A DNA stretch of 64,000 nt, taken from the NCBI GenBank assembly GCA_965267535.1, contig OZ254082.1, positions 3,348,001-3,412,000 of the forward strand, given 5' to 3'. Shown piece by piece: positions 16,845 through 26,429 of the stretch. Position numbers and translations under genes: made by a program. Source of the stretch: CAXBNB01 sp965267535 (GTDB lineage Bacteria; Bacteroidota; Bacteroidia; Cytophagales; Cyclobacteriaceae). Position 1 is the stretch's first letter, and every line of letters starts with the position of its first letter. The notes under the pieces were generated by a model. The model did no database searches, was not told the origin of the DNA, and saw only the letters and a program-made list of their open reading frames with translations.

Positions 16845-18074
16845 CTATTGAACCTCTTTGCCCCAAAAATGCAATTCCATAAAGTGCATGAACTTACCGC
16901 CCGACCAACTTTGGAAATTGACAAATCTGATATACCTGATTTCCGCAGCAGGATCGAGTACTTCAAACTCATGACCTTCGGTATTGGCGGCTCTGTCTGC
17001 GGCACTGTGCTGACCAATCGGCGATCCGGAAGGTTTGATCACCTGGCCATCTTCTACCAACTTGGTCCATCCTTCGAGGGTTTCTCCCTTATGATCGGGC
17101 AGTTCGTCTATACCCCATACTTCAAAGTATCGTGGATCTCCGTGTCCGTAGGGCGCACCACAGCAATCTGTTCTCAGCCATAGCTTCAGGCGGCTCAGGT
17201 TCACCTTCACTCCCAAATCAAGTGACACTATGTGATACGGTTCGTCATAGGGAGGCACAATATGCCCGGGTTCTGATTGACTGGTATGAAAACCACTTCC
17301 CTTGTTGTCGTCCCAAAGGCGAGGCACAACCCAACCCCATGCAGCTTCCTGATCAGTGGCCAATCGGGGGCGAATCTCGCTAAACTTCTGTAGGTCGAGC
17401 ATGTTTTCCTCTTCAGGAATCAACTCCACTTCCAAAGTATCGGTACTGTTGTCCCACCGGTCTACAGCTACCAGAGCAAAAGTTCTGGGTTCCGGGTCGT
17501 ACCCACGGAAGCTGTACCCGTTGCGCTTATTGTTTTCGATAAAGGCAGATGCATCATAGCTATAGGTTCCATCCTCTTGCTTGGTATGCATCAGGAGTTC
17601 GAAGCGAATGTTTTCGACATTGTCATATCCTACACGTACTCCTCCAAATGTGGATTGCAGGGTGATGTTTTCAAACAAATTGTCGATAGGTGCCTTGAGT
17701 GGCTTTATATCTACTGAAACCGGTTGTGATCGGTTTTCACTTCTATCCACTGTGACCAGCGAAACCTTCATATCCGGTTCACCTCGTATACCTTCTACTT
17801 TTATGGTATTTTCAAATGTAGAAGATTTGGTAATGATCGTTTTATCATTCCTTTTATAGGTCGCTTCTACATACAGTAAATCTTCATCTGATGGTAGTTT
17901 ATAGGTAATGATAGAGCCTCCCGACACATTCTCTACTTTAATTTCACTAAGCTGCGCCGGGGCAGTCGAATCTTCTTTGACCAACGGGCCTCTCATAGTG
18001 TCTTCAGCACAGCTAAACAACACAGCCAATGAAAACACTCCGGCGATGAGTCTATTTATATATATTCTTTTCAT
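16845..18074 (-). CDS. SusD-locus surface lipoprotein: DUF4959/DUF5126/DUF5000 (discoidin-like)
   Basis: A 409-residue predicted lipoprotein with signal peptide and lipobox (LAVLFSCAED, Cys22). Two fibronectin-like domains (about 38-125 and 125-225; 'KVENVSGGSIITYKLPSDED', LVAVDRWDNSTDTLEVEL) correspond to the DUF4959/DUF5126 pair, followed by a discoidin-like DUF5000 domain (about 240-409) with 'LWDDNKGSGFHTSQS', 'RLKLWLRTDCCGAPYGHGD' and a C-terminal 'IRYIRFVNFQSWSGG'. It shares the double-Cys discoidin feature with the gene after it. Expected at the outer surface as a carbohydrate-binding accessory of the SusC/SusD pair in the same operon. Spacing to the SusD gene is 27 nt, so they are co-transcribed. 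Confidence 0.85.
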   Translation of the reverse strand: MKRIYINRLIAGVFSLAVLFSCAEDTMRGPLVKEDSTAPAQLSEIKVENVSGGSIITYKLPSDEDLLYVEATYKRNDKTIITKSSTFENTIKVEGIRGEPDMKVSLVTVDRSENRSQPVSVDIKPLKAPIDNLFENITLQSTFGGVRVGYDNVENIRFELLMHTKQEDGTYSYDASAFIENNKRNGYSFRGYDPEPRTFALVAVDRWDNSTDTLEVELIPEEENMLDLQKFSEIRPRLATDQEAAWGWVVPRLWDDNKGSGFHTSQSEPGHIVPPYDEPYHIVSLDLGVKVNLSRLKLWLRTDCCGAPYGHGDPRYFEVWGIDELPDHKGETLEGWTKLVEDGQVIKPSGSPIGQHSAADRAANTEGHEFEVLDPAAEIRYIRFVNFQSWSGGKFMHFMELHFWGKEVQ

Positions 18075-18101
18075 GCTTATTCTTTTTTCGTAAAAACTAT
18101 C

Positions 18102-20006
18102 TTACCAGCCCGGGTTTTGAACCAGGTTACCATTTGCTATGATGTCACCTTCTGAGATAGGCCATAGGTAATCCCTGCCAAAGAATTGAAAGTTGCCTAC
18201 AGATATCACGTTGTAGTAAGTATCTGTGTCTTCACCTTCGATATTCCAGGCACGAACAGGCTTATTTAAAAACTCCTCGGCTCTTTTCCATCTTCTCAGA
18301 TCCCAAAAACGGTGACCTTCAAAAGCCAATTCGATCATTCTTTCCTGCTGTATGATAGCTCTCAGTGTTTCTATAGCATTGGGTCTGTTCGGGAAGTTGG
18401 AGTGGTCGTTCCATGCCTGCACTACTCCGTCCAGGCCGGCTCTGCTTCTTATTTTGTCTACATAGCCTTGTGCCTCAGCGATTTTACCGTTTTCGTTTAA
18501 TGCCTCAGCATACAATAGGTACAAATCCGACAATCGGATAATAGGGTACGGATACACTTCCGCATTCCACCCACTGCTGGGCGCACTTTGTACGGCCTCA
18601 TAGTGTACCCATTTTTTGGCCCAGTATCCTGTAAGTGAATAGCGGCTGGCGTCTTGTCGTCCACCACGCTCACCTCGCTTGGCTTCTACTGCCAGAGCTT
18701 CCTCATCGTCAATCATACCATGGCCTTCCCAGATTCCTCCGTCAAAACCCAGCGACGCATAGAATCGGGGTTCTCTGTTGAAGTTCATATTGGCAGTAGT
18801 CACTCCTTCTTTGATGTAGTACCTATGATCGGCATCTCCCTCACTCAGGTCGAAGCGATCGCTGTAGTTGTAGTCTTTGTCTTCGTCTATCGGTACTCCA
18901 TTGGCAGAATAAAATATTTCTGTCATATTGATAGTAGGCGACATGTATGGATTGATAGATTCTCTGCTTTCCGCAGTGAGCGCCGGGTTGATCATAGCCT
19001 GGGACAATCCCTGAAATCCACGACTAACGGGAGAAAATGATGCTCCCCATATCACCTCGTCGTTCCAGGGTTCGGAGAGTGCTCCTCTTATCGATAGTTT
19101 GGTCACGGTGCTGTCCGACCAGTTAGGGTCAGCATTGGTCATCTCGTAGAGATCGTATCCATTTTCCAAAGCCATGTCTATAGCTGCTTTGCATGCTTCC
19201 TCTGCTACCACCCATTTTTGTGGGTCATAAGTAGGGTTAAAAAGGTTTTCACCGTCTTTTCCCTTAAAGCTGGCATAATCCTGATTGCCGTTGAACAGTG
19301 GGCTTGCCGCATATACCAACACACGCGCCTTCATGGCTGCCACTATCGGCTTAGTGATTCGTCCCAGTTGAGACCCTACATCTGTAATGGCTATGGGCAA
19401 CTCAGGCTCAGCCAATGCTTCATCCATCAACTCTACAATGTATTTCACTACATCATCTACAGGCTGTCGTTTTACCCTTACCGCTTCCAGTTCACTTACG
19501 CTTATGTTTTCCTTAATGATGGGTATAGGCCCATACATACGCATAAGATAAAAGTGGTAGTAGGCTTTCAGAAACTTTGCCTCGGCAATCCACCGGTTAC
19601 GTTCCAGACTGTTCAGATCGAAGGGCAGGTGTATGTTTTCCAAAAATATATTGCAATCCCGGAGTGCGATATACAAATTATTGAATCGGTCGCCTCCCCA
19701 TTTTCCCATTCTGGGATTTACTTTAGTTTGTCCACCCTGAGCGATGATACGACCAGGCCAGTTTCGGGCTACATTATCATTTACAAACACTTCATCGCCT
19801 GCAGTGATGGCCGGATTGTTCACACTGGCAAAATCCGGCATATACCCATATAGGGTAGATAAAAACCTCTCGGCATTGTCTCGGGTTTCAAAAGCATCCT
19901 CTATCACAGCGATATTGTCCGGAACTACATCCACAAAATCGCCACATGACCAGGAAGAAAACACTAAACCAAACGCCGCTAATACTTTTATAAATTTTGT
20001 TATCAT
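18102..20006 (-). CDS. SusD/RagB-family nutrient-binding outer-membrane lipoprotein
   Basis: A 634-residue lipoprotein starting at the ATG at 20006 (MITKFIKVLAAFGLVFSSWSC); a longer reading uses a TTG that directly abuts the SusC stop. Signal peptide with lipobox Cys is followed by the SusD N-terminal TPR-like region ('RWIAEAKFLKAYYHFYLMRM', 'GPIPIIKENISVSELEAVRV') and the C-terminal RagB part ('RLSDLYLLYAEALNENGKIA', 'IELAFEGHRFWDLRRWKRAE'). SusD forms the lid of the SusC channel and binds the oligosaccharide. It follows the SusC gene by ~12 nt, so the two are co-translated. The substrate is not evident because no glycosidase is encoded in this operon. Confidence 0.96.
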   Translation of the reverse strand: MITKFIKVLAAFGLVFSSWSCGDFVDVVPDNIAVIEDAFETRDNAERFLSTLYGYMPDFASVNNPAITAGDEVFVNDNVARNWPGRIIAQGGQTKVNPRMGKWGGDRFNNLYIALRDCNIFLENIHLPFDLNSLERNRWIAEAKFLKAYYHFYLMRMYGPIPIIKENISVSELEAVRVKRQPVDDVVKYIVELMDEALAEPELPIAITDVGSQLGRITKPIVAAMKARVLVYAASPLFNGNQDYASFKGKDGENLFNPTYDPQKWVVAEEACKAAIDMALENGYDLYEMTNADPNWSDSTVTKLSIRGALSEPWNDEVIWGASFSPVSRGFQGLSQAMINPALTAESRESINPYMSPTINMTEIFYSANGVPIDEDKDYNYSDRFDLSEGDADHRYYIKEGVTTANMNFNREPRFYASLGFDGGIWEGHGMIDDEEALAVEAKRGERGGRQDASRYSLTGYWAKKWVHYEAVQSAPSSGWNAEVYPYPIIRLSDLYLLYAEALNENGKIAEAQGYVDKIRSRAGLDGVVQAWNDHSNFPNRPNAIETLRAIIQQERMIELAFEGHRFWDLRRWKRAEEFLNKPVRAWNIEGEDTDTYYNVISVGNFQFFGRDYLWPISEGDIIANGNLVQNPGW

Positions 20007-20018
20007 AATTGTCTTCAA

Positions 20019-23000
20019 TTAAAATCCTATATGAACACCCAGGTTAAATACTCTCTGCAAAGGATAGTTGAGTCCATTGCCTCCCAATTCCGGATCCCAC
20101 AACTTGAATTTACTCCAGGTAATCAGGTTGGTGCCCGTACCGTATATTCTGAGTTTTTGTATTCCCAGCTTGTTGTTGTTTCCGTCGATCAGGGTATAAC
20201 CTATTTCCAGTTGTTTCAACCGTAAAAACGATCCGTCTCTCAACCAGAAAGTACTGGTCTGCACATTGTTTTGCACCACTTCGGTAGACAGTCTGGGCCA
20301 AAGGGCATATATATCCCTGTTTTCTTCAGACCAGTGGCTGTCTGCATAGGCTTGTAACAATCCGTTTTCGGAGAGGGTACCATTGCCCGATCCGATGGTG
20401 ATAAAATTGCCGTCGTTAGCCTGAAGTGAGTTGATGAAAGGCCCTGTAGATACAGGATCGATAAAAAACGAGCGCTGAGCCAGTCCCTGGAAGAACACAG
20501 AAAAGTCTAACTTCTTGTATCCAGTAGAAACGCCCAGGCCATAGGTTATTTTGGGCATGGTAGGCAAACCTATAGGAGCTCTATCCAGCGAGGATATAAT
20601 ACCGTCACCATTCAGGTCTTTGTATTTGATATCTCCACCACCATAATCCACACCCGGTGTACCAAACTGTGCCGGTGAGTTTATGGCCTCAGCATCGTCT
20701 ACAAACAGTCGCTCAGCAATTAAGCCATGTGCTACGTTTACGTTTTTACCGATATTTGATACCCAGGGTGCACCAATGGCTGCATAGTTGGGTTCTTCAA
20801 ACACCTTAAACTCATTGTCGGCGTAAGTGAACGTACCTCTGGCTGATGCCCAGAAATCGTTGTTGAAATAGTGGTTAACATCAAGCGAAGCATCAATTCC
20901 TTGAGATACTACCTCACCGATGTTTGACTGTACGGTAGTTTGCAGCCCGAGTGTAGAAGGAATGTCAGCCCTGCTTTGCAGGATATTGGTTCTCAGCTCG
21001 TGAAAAGCATCTACTCTAAATTGTACATTGTCTTCCAGGAAGTTGGCTTCAAGACCAAGGTTTGCTTTACGTGCTTTCTCCCAGGTTACCTGCGGGTTGG
21101 CATATCTGTAGATAGATACTCCGGGTATAAACTCATTGAATCGCCTACCAAATGAAGCGCCTGCTCCACCATCGGAAATACTCACTTCTGATAAGTAGAA
21201 GAATCTGTCGCTACGTGTGTTACCGATTCTATCGTTTCCTACCCAGCCATAAGAGGCTCTCAGTTTCAACCTGCTAAATATATGTGTGAGCCCTCCAAAA
21301 AATGGCTCATTGGATATAAGCCATCCCATACCAAACGACGGGAAGAATCCAAACCTGTTTTGCGAAGAAAACCTTTCCGAACCATTGAATCCAAAGTTGA
21401 ACTCCGCAAAATAACGGTTGTCATAATCATAGTTGAACCTACCGGAAAGTCCCAGGTTTCTGCTGGGCAGAGACAACTGTACCGTAGAAGCGTTTCCATC
21501 CAGGTATTCGCGGGCTATCGTTACCAGCAGACCCGACACATTGTGCTTGTCGGCAAAGGTTCTGTAGTAGTTTACAGCTGCCTCCATATACAATACAGAG
21601 TTGTTGGTACGCTCACCCAGCGATAGCTCCAGCGCCTCGTTTCCTTCGGCTACTCTATCGAGCGTGTACGTGTTTTTCAGCTGGTTAAATGAGCCTATTC
21701 TGTAAAAATAAGGACGATACGACCTTCTGTTTTCAAAAACAGAGGTGGTATTGGCATTTCCTAAAAACCGGGCGCTCAGACCAGGTGTAATATTGTCTAG
21801 CTTTTGTTTAAACTCCAACTGCACCAATGACAGCTGACGCCTAAAATCCCGATATCCTCTTTGCAGCTCTGCGTAGGGGTTAAACCAGGCGGCCGGATTA
21901 GATCGTAAAGTAGAAAAACGAGGACCTTCGTCATTGCCAAAAACAATGTGCGGCACCCCCACCAGCGAGGCATCCGGCTGAATGGTAGGGCTAAACCTCA
22001 CGGGGCTGGTTCTTACAGCAGCATTGTATATGGAGTTTCCTCCCTGCAGTGGGCCTCTGTAGTCGTCGATAGTAGAGTGCAGCCTCACTATCATTTCGGT
22101 GTTTTTGTGCAGGTCTATATTGATATTAGATCGCAGCAAATACCTCCTCAGGTTGATATTGTTGGTGAAGTTATTGGTCTTATTTACTTTCACCAGGCCA
22201 TTGTCTTTGGTAAACGATCCGGCCACATAATACCTTACTTTCTTTCCTCCTCCTTTTACATTGAGGTTTACACGCTGAGTCTGCGCCTGATCTTTGAGCA
22301 ATACATCGTACCAGTCTATAGCCGGAAAGGCATTAGGGTTTACACCTCTTTCCGTATTTTTTATTTTTTGCTCGGTAAAAGTAGCAAAGCGTCCGCGGGT
22401 TCGGTCAGCCTCATTTTGCAAACGCATATGGGTGATGGGGTCTGCCAGGTCTATGACACTAACCGGCGCACTTACCGAATTTTCTACTCTTATATTGACT
22501 ACAGCAGGTCCGTCTGAGCCTGTCTTGGTAGTTACCAGTATGATTCCATTCGCACCACGGGCACCATAAATAGCCGTAGTGGTGGGGTCTTTTAGTACAG
22601 AAAAGCTCTCGATATCGTCGGGCTGCAATCGCGCCAGGTCATCGGCAGTTAACTCCACACCGTCAATCAATATCAGTGGGCCATTTTGGCCGTTGAACGA
22701 AGCTACACCCCGAACAAAAAACTGAGCATTGTCCGCTCCCGGTTCACCACTGGTCTGATACGACACCACTCCGGATATTCTACCGGCCAAAGCTGTAGTG
22801 AGGTTACTGGATGGTATTTTCAATTCGGCTGGCTTTACCGAACTCATGGCTCCTACTACGGCCTCTTTCTTTTGAGTACCAAAGCCTACTACCACGATTT
22901 CCTCCAGCTGTTCTACGTCCGGCTCCAAAGCCACGTCGATCACCGACTGGGTGCCCACCCCTATTTCGCGGGTCATATACCCCACAAAAGAGAAGGAAAG

Positions 23001-23534
23001 CACAGCATCATCGGGTACTTTTATTTTGTACTCGCCACCCAGGTCTGTAGTAGTACCTGTAGTGGTCCCTTTTACTACTACCGATACACCGGGCAGGCCC
23101 TCGCCGTTTTCGTCTACTACCTTACCGGTTACCGATACATCTCTTACCTCCATTACCCGATCACGATCGAGACTACCATCGTATTTTTTTACAGAAATGG
23201 TGTTGTTTACTCTTCTAAATTGCAACTCCTTTTTTACAGAAAGTTTTTTCAGAATAGTTTCCAGTGAAGATTCGGCAGTAAGAGAAATGCCCCTGATCTT
23301 ACTGATTTTCTTGTCATTAAACAGAAAATTAAATCCTGTTTTTTCATTCAGGGTAGATATTACTTCATTCATACTGGCATTGTCCCACTGCACCGATAAA
23401 TGTATATCCTTCATATACTGGGCGTTGCTGCCACTATTAGCCAGTAGCAACGCACATACCACACATTGCAGGTACACTACAAGCAAAGTAATCCTACTCA
23501 CGATTCTTATTTTTTTTCGTAATTTTGAACTCAT
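20019..23534 (-). CDS. SusC/RagA-type TonB-dependent receptor with STN domain
   Basis: A 1,171-residue outer-membrane receptor, complete. After a signal sequence comes an STN domain (about 45-100; 'DNASMNEVISTLNEKTGFNF'), a carboxypeptidase-like regulatory domain (~135-210; VTGKVVDENGEGLPGVSVVV), the plug (~215-335; 'EEIVVVGFGTQKKEAVVGAM', 'GPLILIDGVELTADDLARLQ') and a long beta-barrel ending 'RVFNLGVHIGF'. It would import a glycan or other nutrient with the SusD encoded next, and its STN domain would signal to the FecR protein encoded upstream, which controls an ECF sigma factor. Residues ~135-335 are nearly identical to the SusC at 1-952 although the DNA differs at many silent sites. Confidence 0.97.
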   Translation of the reverse strand: MSSKLRKKIRIVSRITLLVVYLQCVVCALLLANSGSNAQYMKDIHLSVQWDNASMNEVISTLNEKTGFNFLFNDKKISKIRGISLTAESSLETILKKLSVKKELQFRRVNNTISVKKYDGSLDRDRVMEVRDVSVTGKVVDENGEGLPGVSVVVKGTTTGTTTDLGGEYKIKVPDDAVLSFSFVGYMTREIGVGTQSVIDVALEPDVEQLEEIVVVGFGTQKKEAVVGAMSSVKPAELKIPSSNLTTALAGRISGVVSYQTSGEPGADNAQFFVRGVASFNGQNGPLILIDGVELTADDLARLQPDDIESFSVLKDPTTTAIYGARGANGIILVTTKTGSDGPAVVNIRVENSVSAPVSVIDLADPITHMRLQNEADRTRGRFATFTEQKIKNTERGVNPNAFPAIDWYDVLLKDQAQTQRVNLNVKGGGKKVRYYVAGSFTKDNGLVKVNKTNNFTNNINLRRYLLRSNINIDLHKNTEMIVRLHSTIDDYRGPLQGGNSIYNAAVRTSPVRFSPTIQPDASLVGVPHIVFGNDEGPRFSTLRSNPAAWFNPYAELQRGYRDFRRQLSLVQLEFKQKLDNITPGLSARFLGNANTTSVFENRRSYRPYFYRIGSFNQLKNTYTLDRVAEGNEALELSLGERTNNSVLYMEAAVNYYRTFADKHNVSGLLVTIAREYLDGNASTVQLSLPSRNLGLSGRFNYDYDNRYFAEFNFGFNGSERFSSQNRFGFFPSFGMGWLISNEPFFGGLTHIFSRLKLRASYGWVGNDRIGNTRSDRFFYLSEVSISDGGAGASFGRRFNEFIPGVSIYRYANPQVTWEKARKANLGLEANFLEDNVQFRVDAFHELRTNILQSRADIPSTLGLQTTVQSNIGEVVSQGIDASLDVNHYFNNDFWASARGTFTYADNEFKVFEEPNYAAIGAPWVSNIGKNVNVAHGLIAERLFVDDAEAINSPAQFGTPGVDYGGGDIKYKDLNGDGIISSLDRAPIGLPTMPKITYGLGVSTGYKKLDFSVFFQGLAQRSFFIDPVSTGPFINSLQANDGNFITIGSGNGTLSENGLLQAYADSHWSEENRDIYALWPRLSTEVVQNNVQTSTFWLRDGSFLRLKQLEIGYTLIDGNNNKLGIQKLRIYGTGTNLITWSKFKLWDPELGGNGLNYPLQRVFNLGVHIGF

Positions 23535-23580
23535 ACGGAATTAAGTTTTTAATTGTAAAGTGTTGAAAGCTTAGTCACTT

Positions 23581-23637
23581 AATGCTTCGATGTTTTTTGG
23601 AGTGGTCGCCAAACTGATCCGAAAAAGTCGAAGCATT
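23581..23637 (-). other. Inverted repeat (hairpin) between fecR and susC
   Basis: Arms AATGCTTCGA (23581-23590) and TCGAAGCATT (23628-23637) enclose a 37-nt loop that itself contains TTTGG/CCAAA. The run of T lies on the plus-strand side, so on the sense (minus) transcript it is an intercistronic hairpin rather than a classic terminator. It matches in position the hairpin at 997-1048 in the other signalling locus, though the sequences differ. Confidence 0.55.
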
Positions 23638-23686
23638 TTTTTTACCCGGAATCTTGTCTTGTTTCATGGTTCATAGTTGATTTAGT

Positions 23687-24727
23687 TTAGTTTATAATTT
23701 TTACTCGTTTACCCTCTATTTTATAGTTGAAATCTGCATTGTGGGCAAGTACCTCCAGTACCGCTTTGAGGGGTTCGTTATCAAACCTTCCGGAGTAGAG
23801 GTGCTTCATGTTCATGCCCCTGGGCGCAATAATCTCCACTGCATACCAGCGTTCCAGTTCTTTGAAAATGCTCTCCAGGTTTTGGTTTTTAAAAATCAGC
23901 TCCCAGTCTTTCCAGGCTACTGATTCGCTGGGAACAAACGCCCCTTTTTCGGCCTGTTTTGTTTTAAGGTCTATGCGGCTCATTTCCATGGGACGGAGCG
24001 TATGCTCAAATGCATAATCCGACATCTCTGCGCCAAAGACTTTCACTTTACCTTCTACCACCCCTACCGACACTGTGCTTTCATCGTGATATGACCGTAC
24101 GTTGAATGCTGTGCCCAACACCTGCGTGTGAATTCCTCTTGATACTACCGTAAAAGGCCTTTTAGGATCTTTCTCTACTTCGAAAAATGCCTCGCCCCGC
24201 AGGTATACTATCCGCGAGGTATCCGAAAAATATTCAGGGTAATACAATGACGTGGAAGCATTGAGCACTACTTTGGTACCGTCATTGAGCCAAAGGGTAG
24301 ACTTCATGCCACTTGGGCTTCTTTTTTTTACCATCGGCACACTTTGAGCCACTTTGGGATCTACCGTATCGGTAAGTAGCGCCCACAAGCCAATACCAAA
24401 GCCCACACCTATCAAAATGGCTGCATACCGCATAATCAGACGCAACGGCCTGGCCTTTGGTGGCGTCATGGTGTATTGGGTCTGCTGGCGGCCTTTTACG
24501 ATATTTTCAAACATATCTACTCGCTGGCGCTCAGTAGGCTGCTCGTCCAGCTCGTAGCGGATATTGTTGATGATATGCCGGGCCAGTTGTACCTGCTCAC
24601 TTTTGTGTGGGTGCTGTGCCAGCCATTTGGTCCAAAACTTATCTGCCTGCTGATCCTGCCCTTTGGCCCAGCTCACAAAGTAGTCGTCTTCGATAAAGTC
24701 CCAAACCTGATATTCTTCGTACTTCAT
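23687..24727 (-). CDS. FecR-family anti-sigma factor
   Basis: A 346-residue anti-sigma factor starting at the ATG at 24727 (MKYEEYQVWDFIEDDYFVSW), which aligns with the start of the other FecR; a longer reading begins 39 nt upstream. The cytoplasmic sigma-binding region (~1-100) is followed by one membrane segment near 115-135 (IMRYAAILIGVGFGIGLWALL), the periplasmic FecR domain (~145-250; 'LNDGTKVVLNASTSLYYPEY', YLRGEAFFEVEKDP) and a DUF4974-type C-terminus. The upstream ECF sigma gene and downstream SusC gene with an STN domain complete a cell-surface signalling unit. The two FecR proteins of the window are clearly homologous. Confidence 0.94.
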   Translation of the reverse strand: MKYEEYQVWDFIEDDYFVSWAKGQDQQADKFWTKWLAQHPHKSEQVQLARHIINNIRYELDEQPTERQRVDMFENIVKGRQQTQYTMTPPKARPLRLIMRYAAILIGVGFGIGLWALLTDTVDPKVAQSVPMVKKRSPSGMKSTLWLNDGTKVVLNASTSLYYPEYFSDTSRIVYLRGEAFFEVEKDPKRPFTVVSRGIHTQVLGTAFNVRSYHDESTVSVGVVEGKVKVFGAEMSDYAFEHTLRPMEMSRIDLKTKQAEKGAFVPSESVAWKDWELIFKNQNLESIFKELERWYAVEIIAPRGMNMKHLYSGRFDNEPLKAVLEVLAHNADFNYKIEGKRVKIIN

Positions 24728-24833
24728 ATTTTTATTAGGTGCATAAGGTCCTTCTGAACCTTCCATACCCTAATGAGGAATGAAAAAACGAGAGTATCCC
24801 ATGGGGACTACTTTTTTTTCAAAAAAAATCAAA

Positions 24834-25421
24834 TTAACTGTGGGATGTGATTGCACGCCCTAATAGTACAGTGAGAAACAGCACAATATTTTGCTTCATT
24901 AAGTCTATCGCCCGTTTCATCAATTTGGCCACTGTATTTTTATGCTCTATGCCCATTACTCCGGCTATCTCGTCGTAGGTGAGCCCGTCGTAGTAGTAGT
25001 GTAGAATGGTCTGCCGCTGCTTGGGGGTAAGTGTATTGAGAGCAGCCTTTACTTTCTGGAGTTTTTCGGTGTAGTTTTCCTGATTCATAAGCACCGACTC
25101 CATGCTTATATCGATCTTAAAAGCACCCAGAGCTTCCAGGTCGTCCATCAGGTTGATGTTTTTACCTTTGCGCAACTTGTATACTATTTCCCTGTACACC
25201 GACTTGAAAAGGTATGCTTTTATCACCTTCACCTGCAGGTCGCTTTCCTGCTTTTTACCCAAGGCTATAAACACATCCTGTATACAATCCTGCACCAAAC
25301 TCTGATCTGCTGAAAACTGACGGCCAAAGCGATACAAATCCTTTACATACTTATTGTAAACATAGCCCAGCACCTGCGCATCCCCTTTTTTCAGCTTCAG
25401 CCACAACTCCGCATCGCTCAT
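24834..25421 (-). CDS. ECF-type RNA polymerase sigma factor
   Basis: A 195-residue sigma-70 family ECF factor with region 2 at about 20-90 ('YRFGRQFSADQSLVQDCIQD') and region 4 at about 125-180 ('LTPKQRQTILHYYYDGLTYD', then EIAGVMGIEH). It heads the minus-strand operon sigma, FecR, SusC, SusD and two discoidin-like proteins, and probably drives it when the receptor is occupied. The C-terminal ~20 residues are hydrophobic (NIVLFLTVLLGRAI), as in the other FecR-linked sigma factor of this window (GNVGVLLFFATEFY). The promoter was not recognised in the ~310-nt gap before the CRISPR array. Confidence 0.93.
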   Translation of the reverse strand: MSDAELWLKLKKGDAQVLGYVYNKYVKDLYRFGRQFSADQSLVQDCIQDVFIALGKKQESDLQVKVIKAYLFKSVYREIVYKLRKGKNINLMDDLEALGAFKIDISMESVLMNQENYTEKLQKVKAALNTLTPKQRQTILHYYYDGLTYDEIAGVMGIEHKNTVAKLMKRAIDLMKQNIVLFLTVLLGRAITSHS

Positions 25422-25735
25422 ATCGTCGAATGCCTCTCGCTGTATCTGCAGGTTTTCATGGCTTAATATCAGGCTTGTCGCCTGTGGGGCTATGGCATCA
25501 GTCTTTTCCAGATTTGTAGTAGTTAGTTGTGTATGAGTTTACTCCAACACGCTCACCATTGAGCTTTGAGGATATAAACCAATTAGCAATTTGACAAAAT
25601 CACAAGCCTTTTTCTACCTGTATATTATCATTTAGTAGTAAAAATTTTGCCCACCGGCCTACCTGCCCGGAGCGAAGCACAGACCATCTTCCCCGACAAA
25701 CACTACCCCCTCAGACAACTAAAGCCCTGAAAAAA
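25422..25735. other. Intergenic region between the ECF sigma gene and the CRISPR array
   Basis: 314 nt with no gene that I can support. It must contain the sigma-gene promoter (minus strand) and the end of the CRISPR array that carries the degenerate repeat. No perfect TAnnTTTG box was found on either strand. Confidence 0.5.
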
Positions 25736-26429
25736 GCTGTATTAAGCTTTCAATGATTAGATTGCAACAGTTTTGGATGTTTGATTTCGAAAAAAATCAT
25801 CGTTGTGATTGGCTTTCAATGTTTAGATTGCAACAGTAATTCCTGACTAACATAGGCTTCCGGCTCGTTGTGATTGGCTTTCAATGTTTAGATTGCAACA
25901 GTCCAACGAAGAGCTGATAACCCTGTCGGCTGTTGTGATTGGCTTTCAATGTTTAGATTGCAACAGTGGCTGTCAAAGAAAATTCTCCCATCGTTGTGTT
26001 GTGATTGGCTTTCAATGATTAGATTGCAACAGTTAGACAATACTCACATTGGCTCTACGTCTTGTTGTGATTGGCTTTCAATGATTAGATTGCAACAGTT
26101 GTAGAAGCTCCTGCAACGTCTTCTCCAGTGTTGTGATTGGCTTTCAATGTTTAGATTGCAACAGTATTGGGACGTTCAAAAATCTGACGCCTACTGTTGT
26201 GATTGGCTTTCAATGTTTAGATTGCAACAGTTTTTAGCCCCCTTTACGATTGGAGAACCGAGTTGTGATTGGCTTTCAATGTTTAGATTGCAACAGTCAG
26301 ACGTGCCAAAAAGCAACATATTCACCAGTTGTGATTGGCTTTCAATGTTTAGATTGCAACAGTTACCTACTAATAACATAATAATGTTATCTAGTTGTGA
26401 TTGGCTTTCAATGTTTAGATTGCAACAGT
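25736..26429 (+). CRISPR. Type II-C CRISPR array, 11 repeats and 10 spacers
   Basis: Eleven 36-nt repeats begin GTTGTGATTGG, contain CTTTCAATG and end GATTGCAACAGT. Repeat positions: 25736-25771 (degenerate at its 5' half), 25802-25837, 25867-25902, 25932-25967, 25998-26033, 26064-26099, 26130-26165, 26196-26231, 26262-26297, 26328-26363 and 26394-26429. The ten spacers are 29 or 30 nt. The crRNA sense is plus: the tracrRNA anti-repeat pairs with the 5' half of the repeat as read on plus. The degenerate repeat is at the cas-distal end, so new spacers probably enter next to cas2, i.e. at the crRNA 3' side, the reversed polarity reported for type II-C arrays. Repeats 1, 5 and 6 carry A instead of T at position 21. 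Confidence 0.98.
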
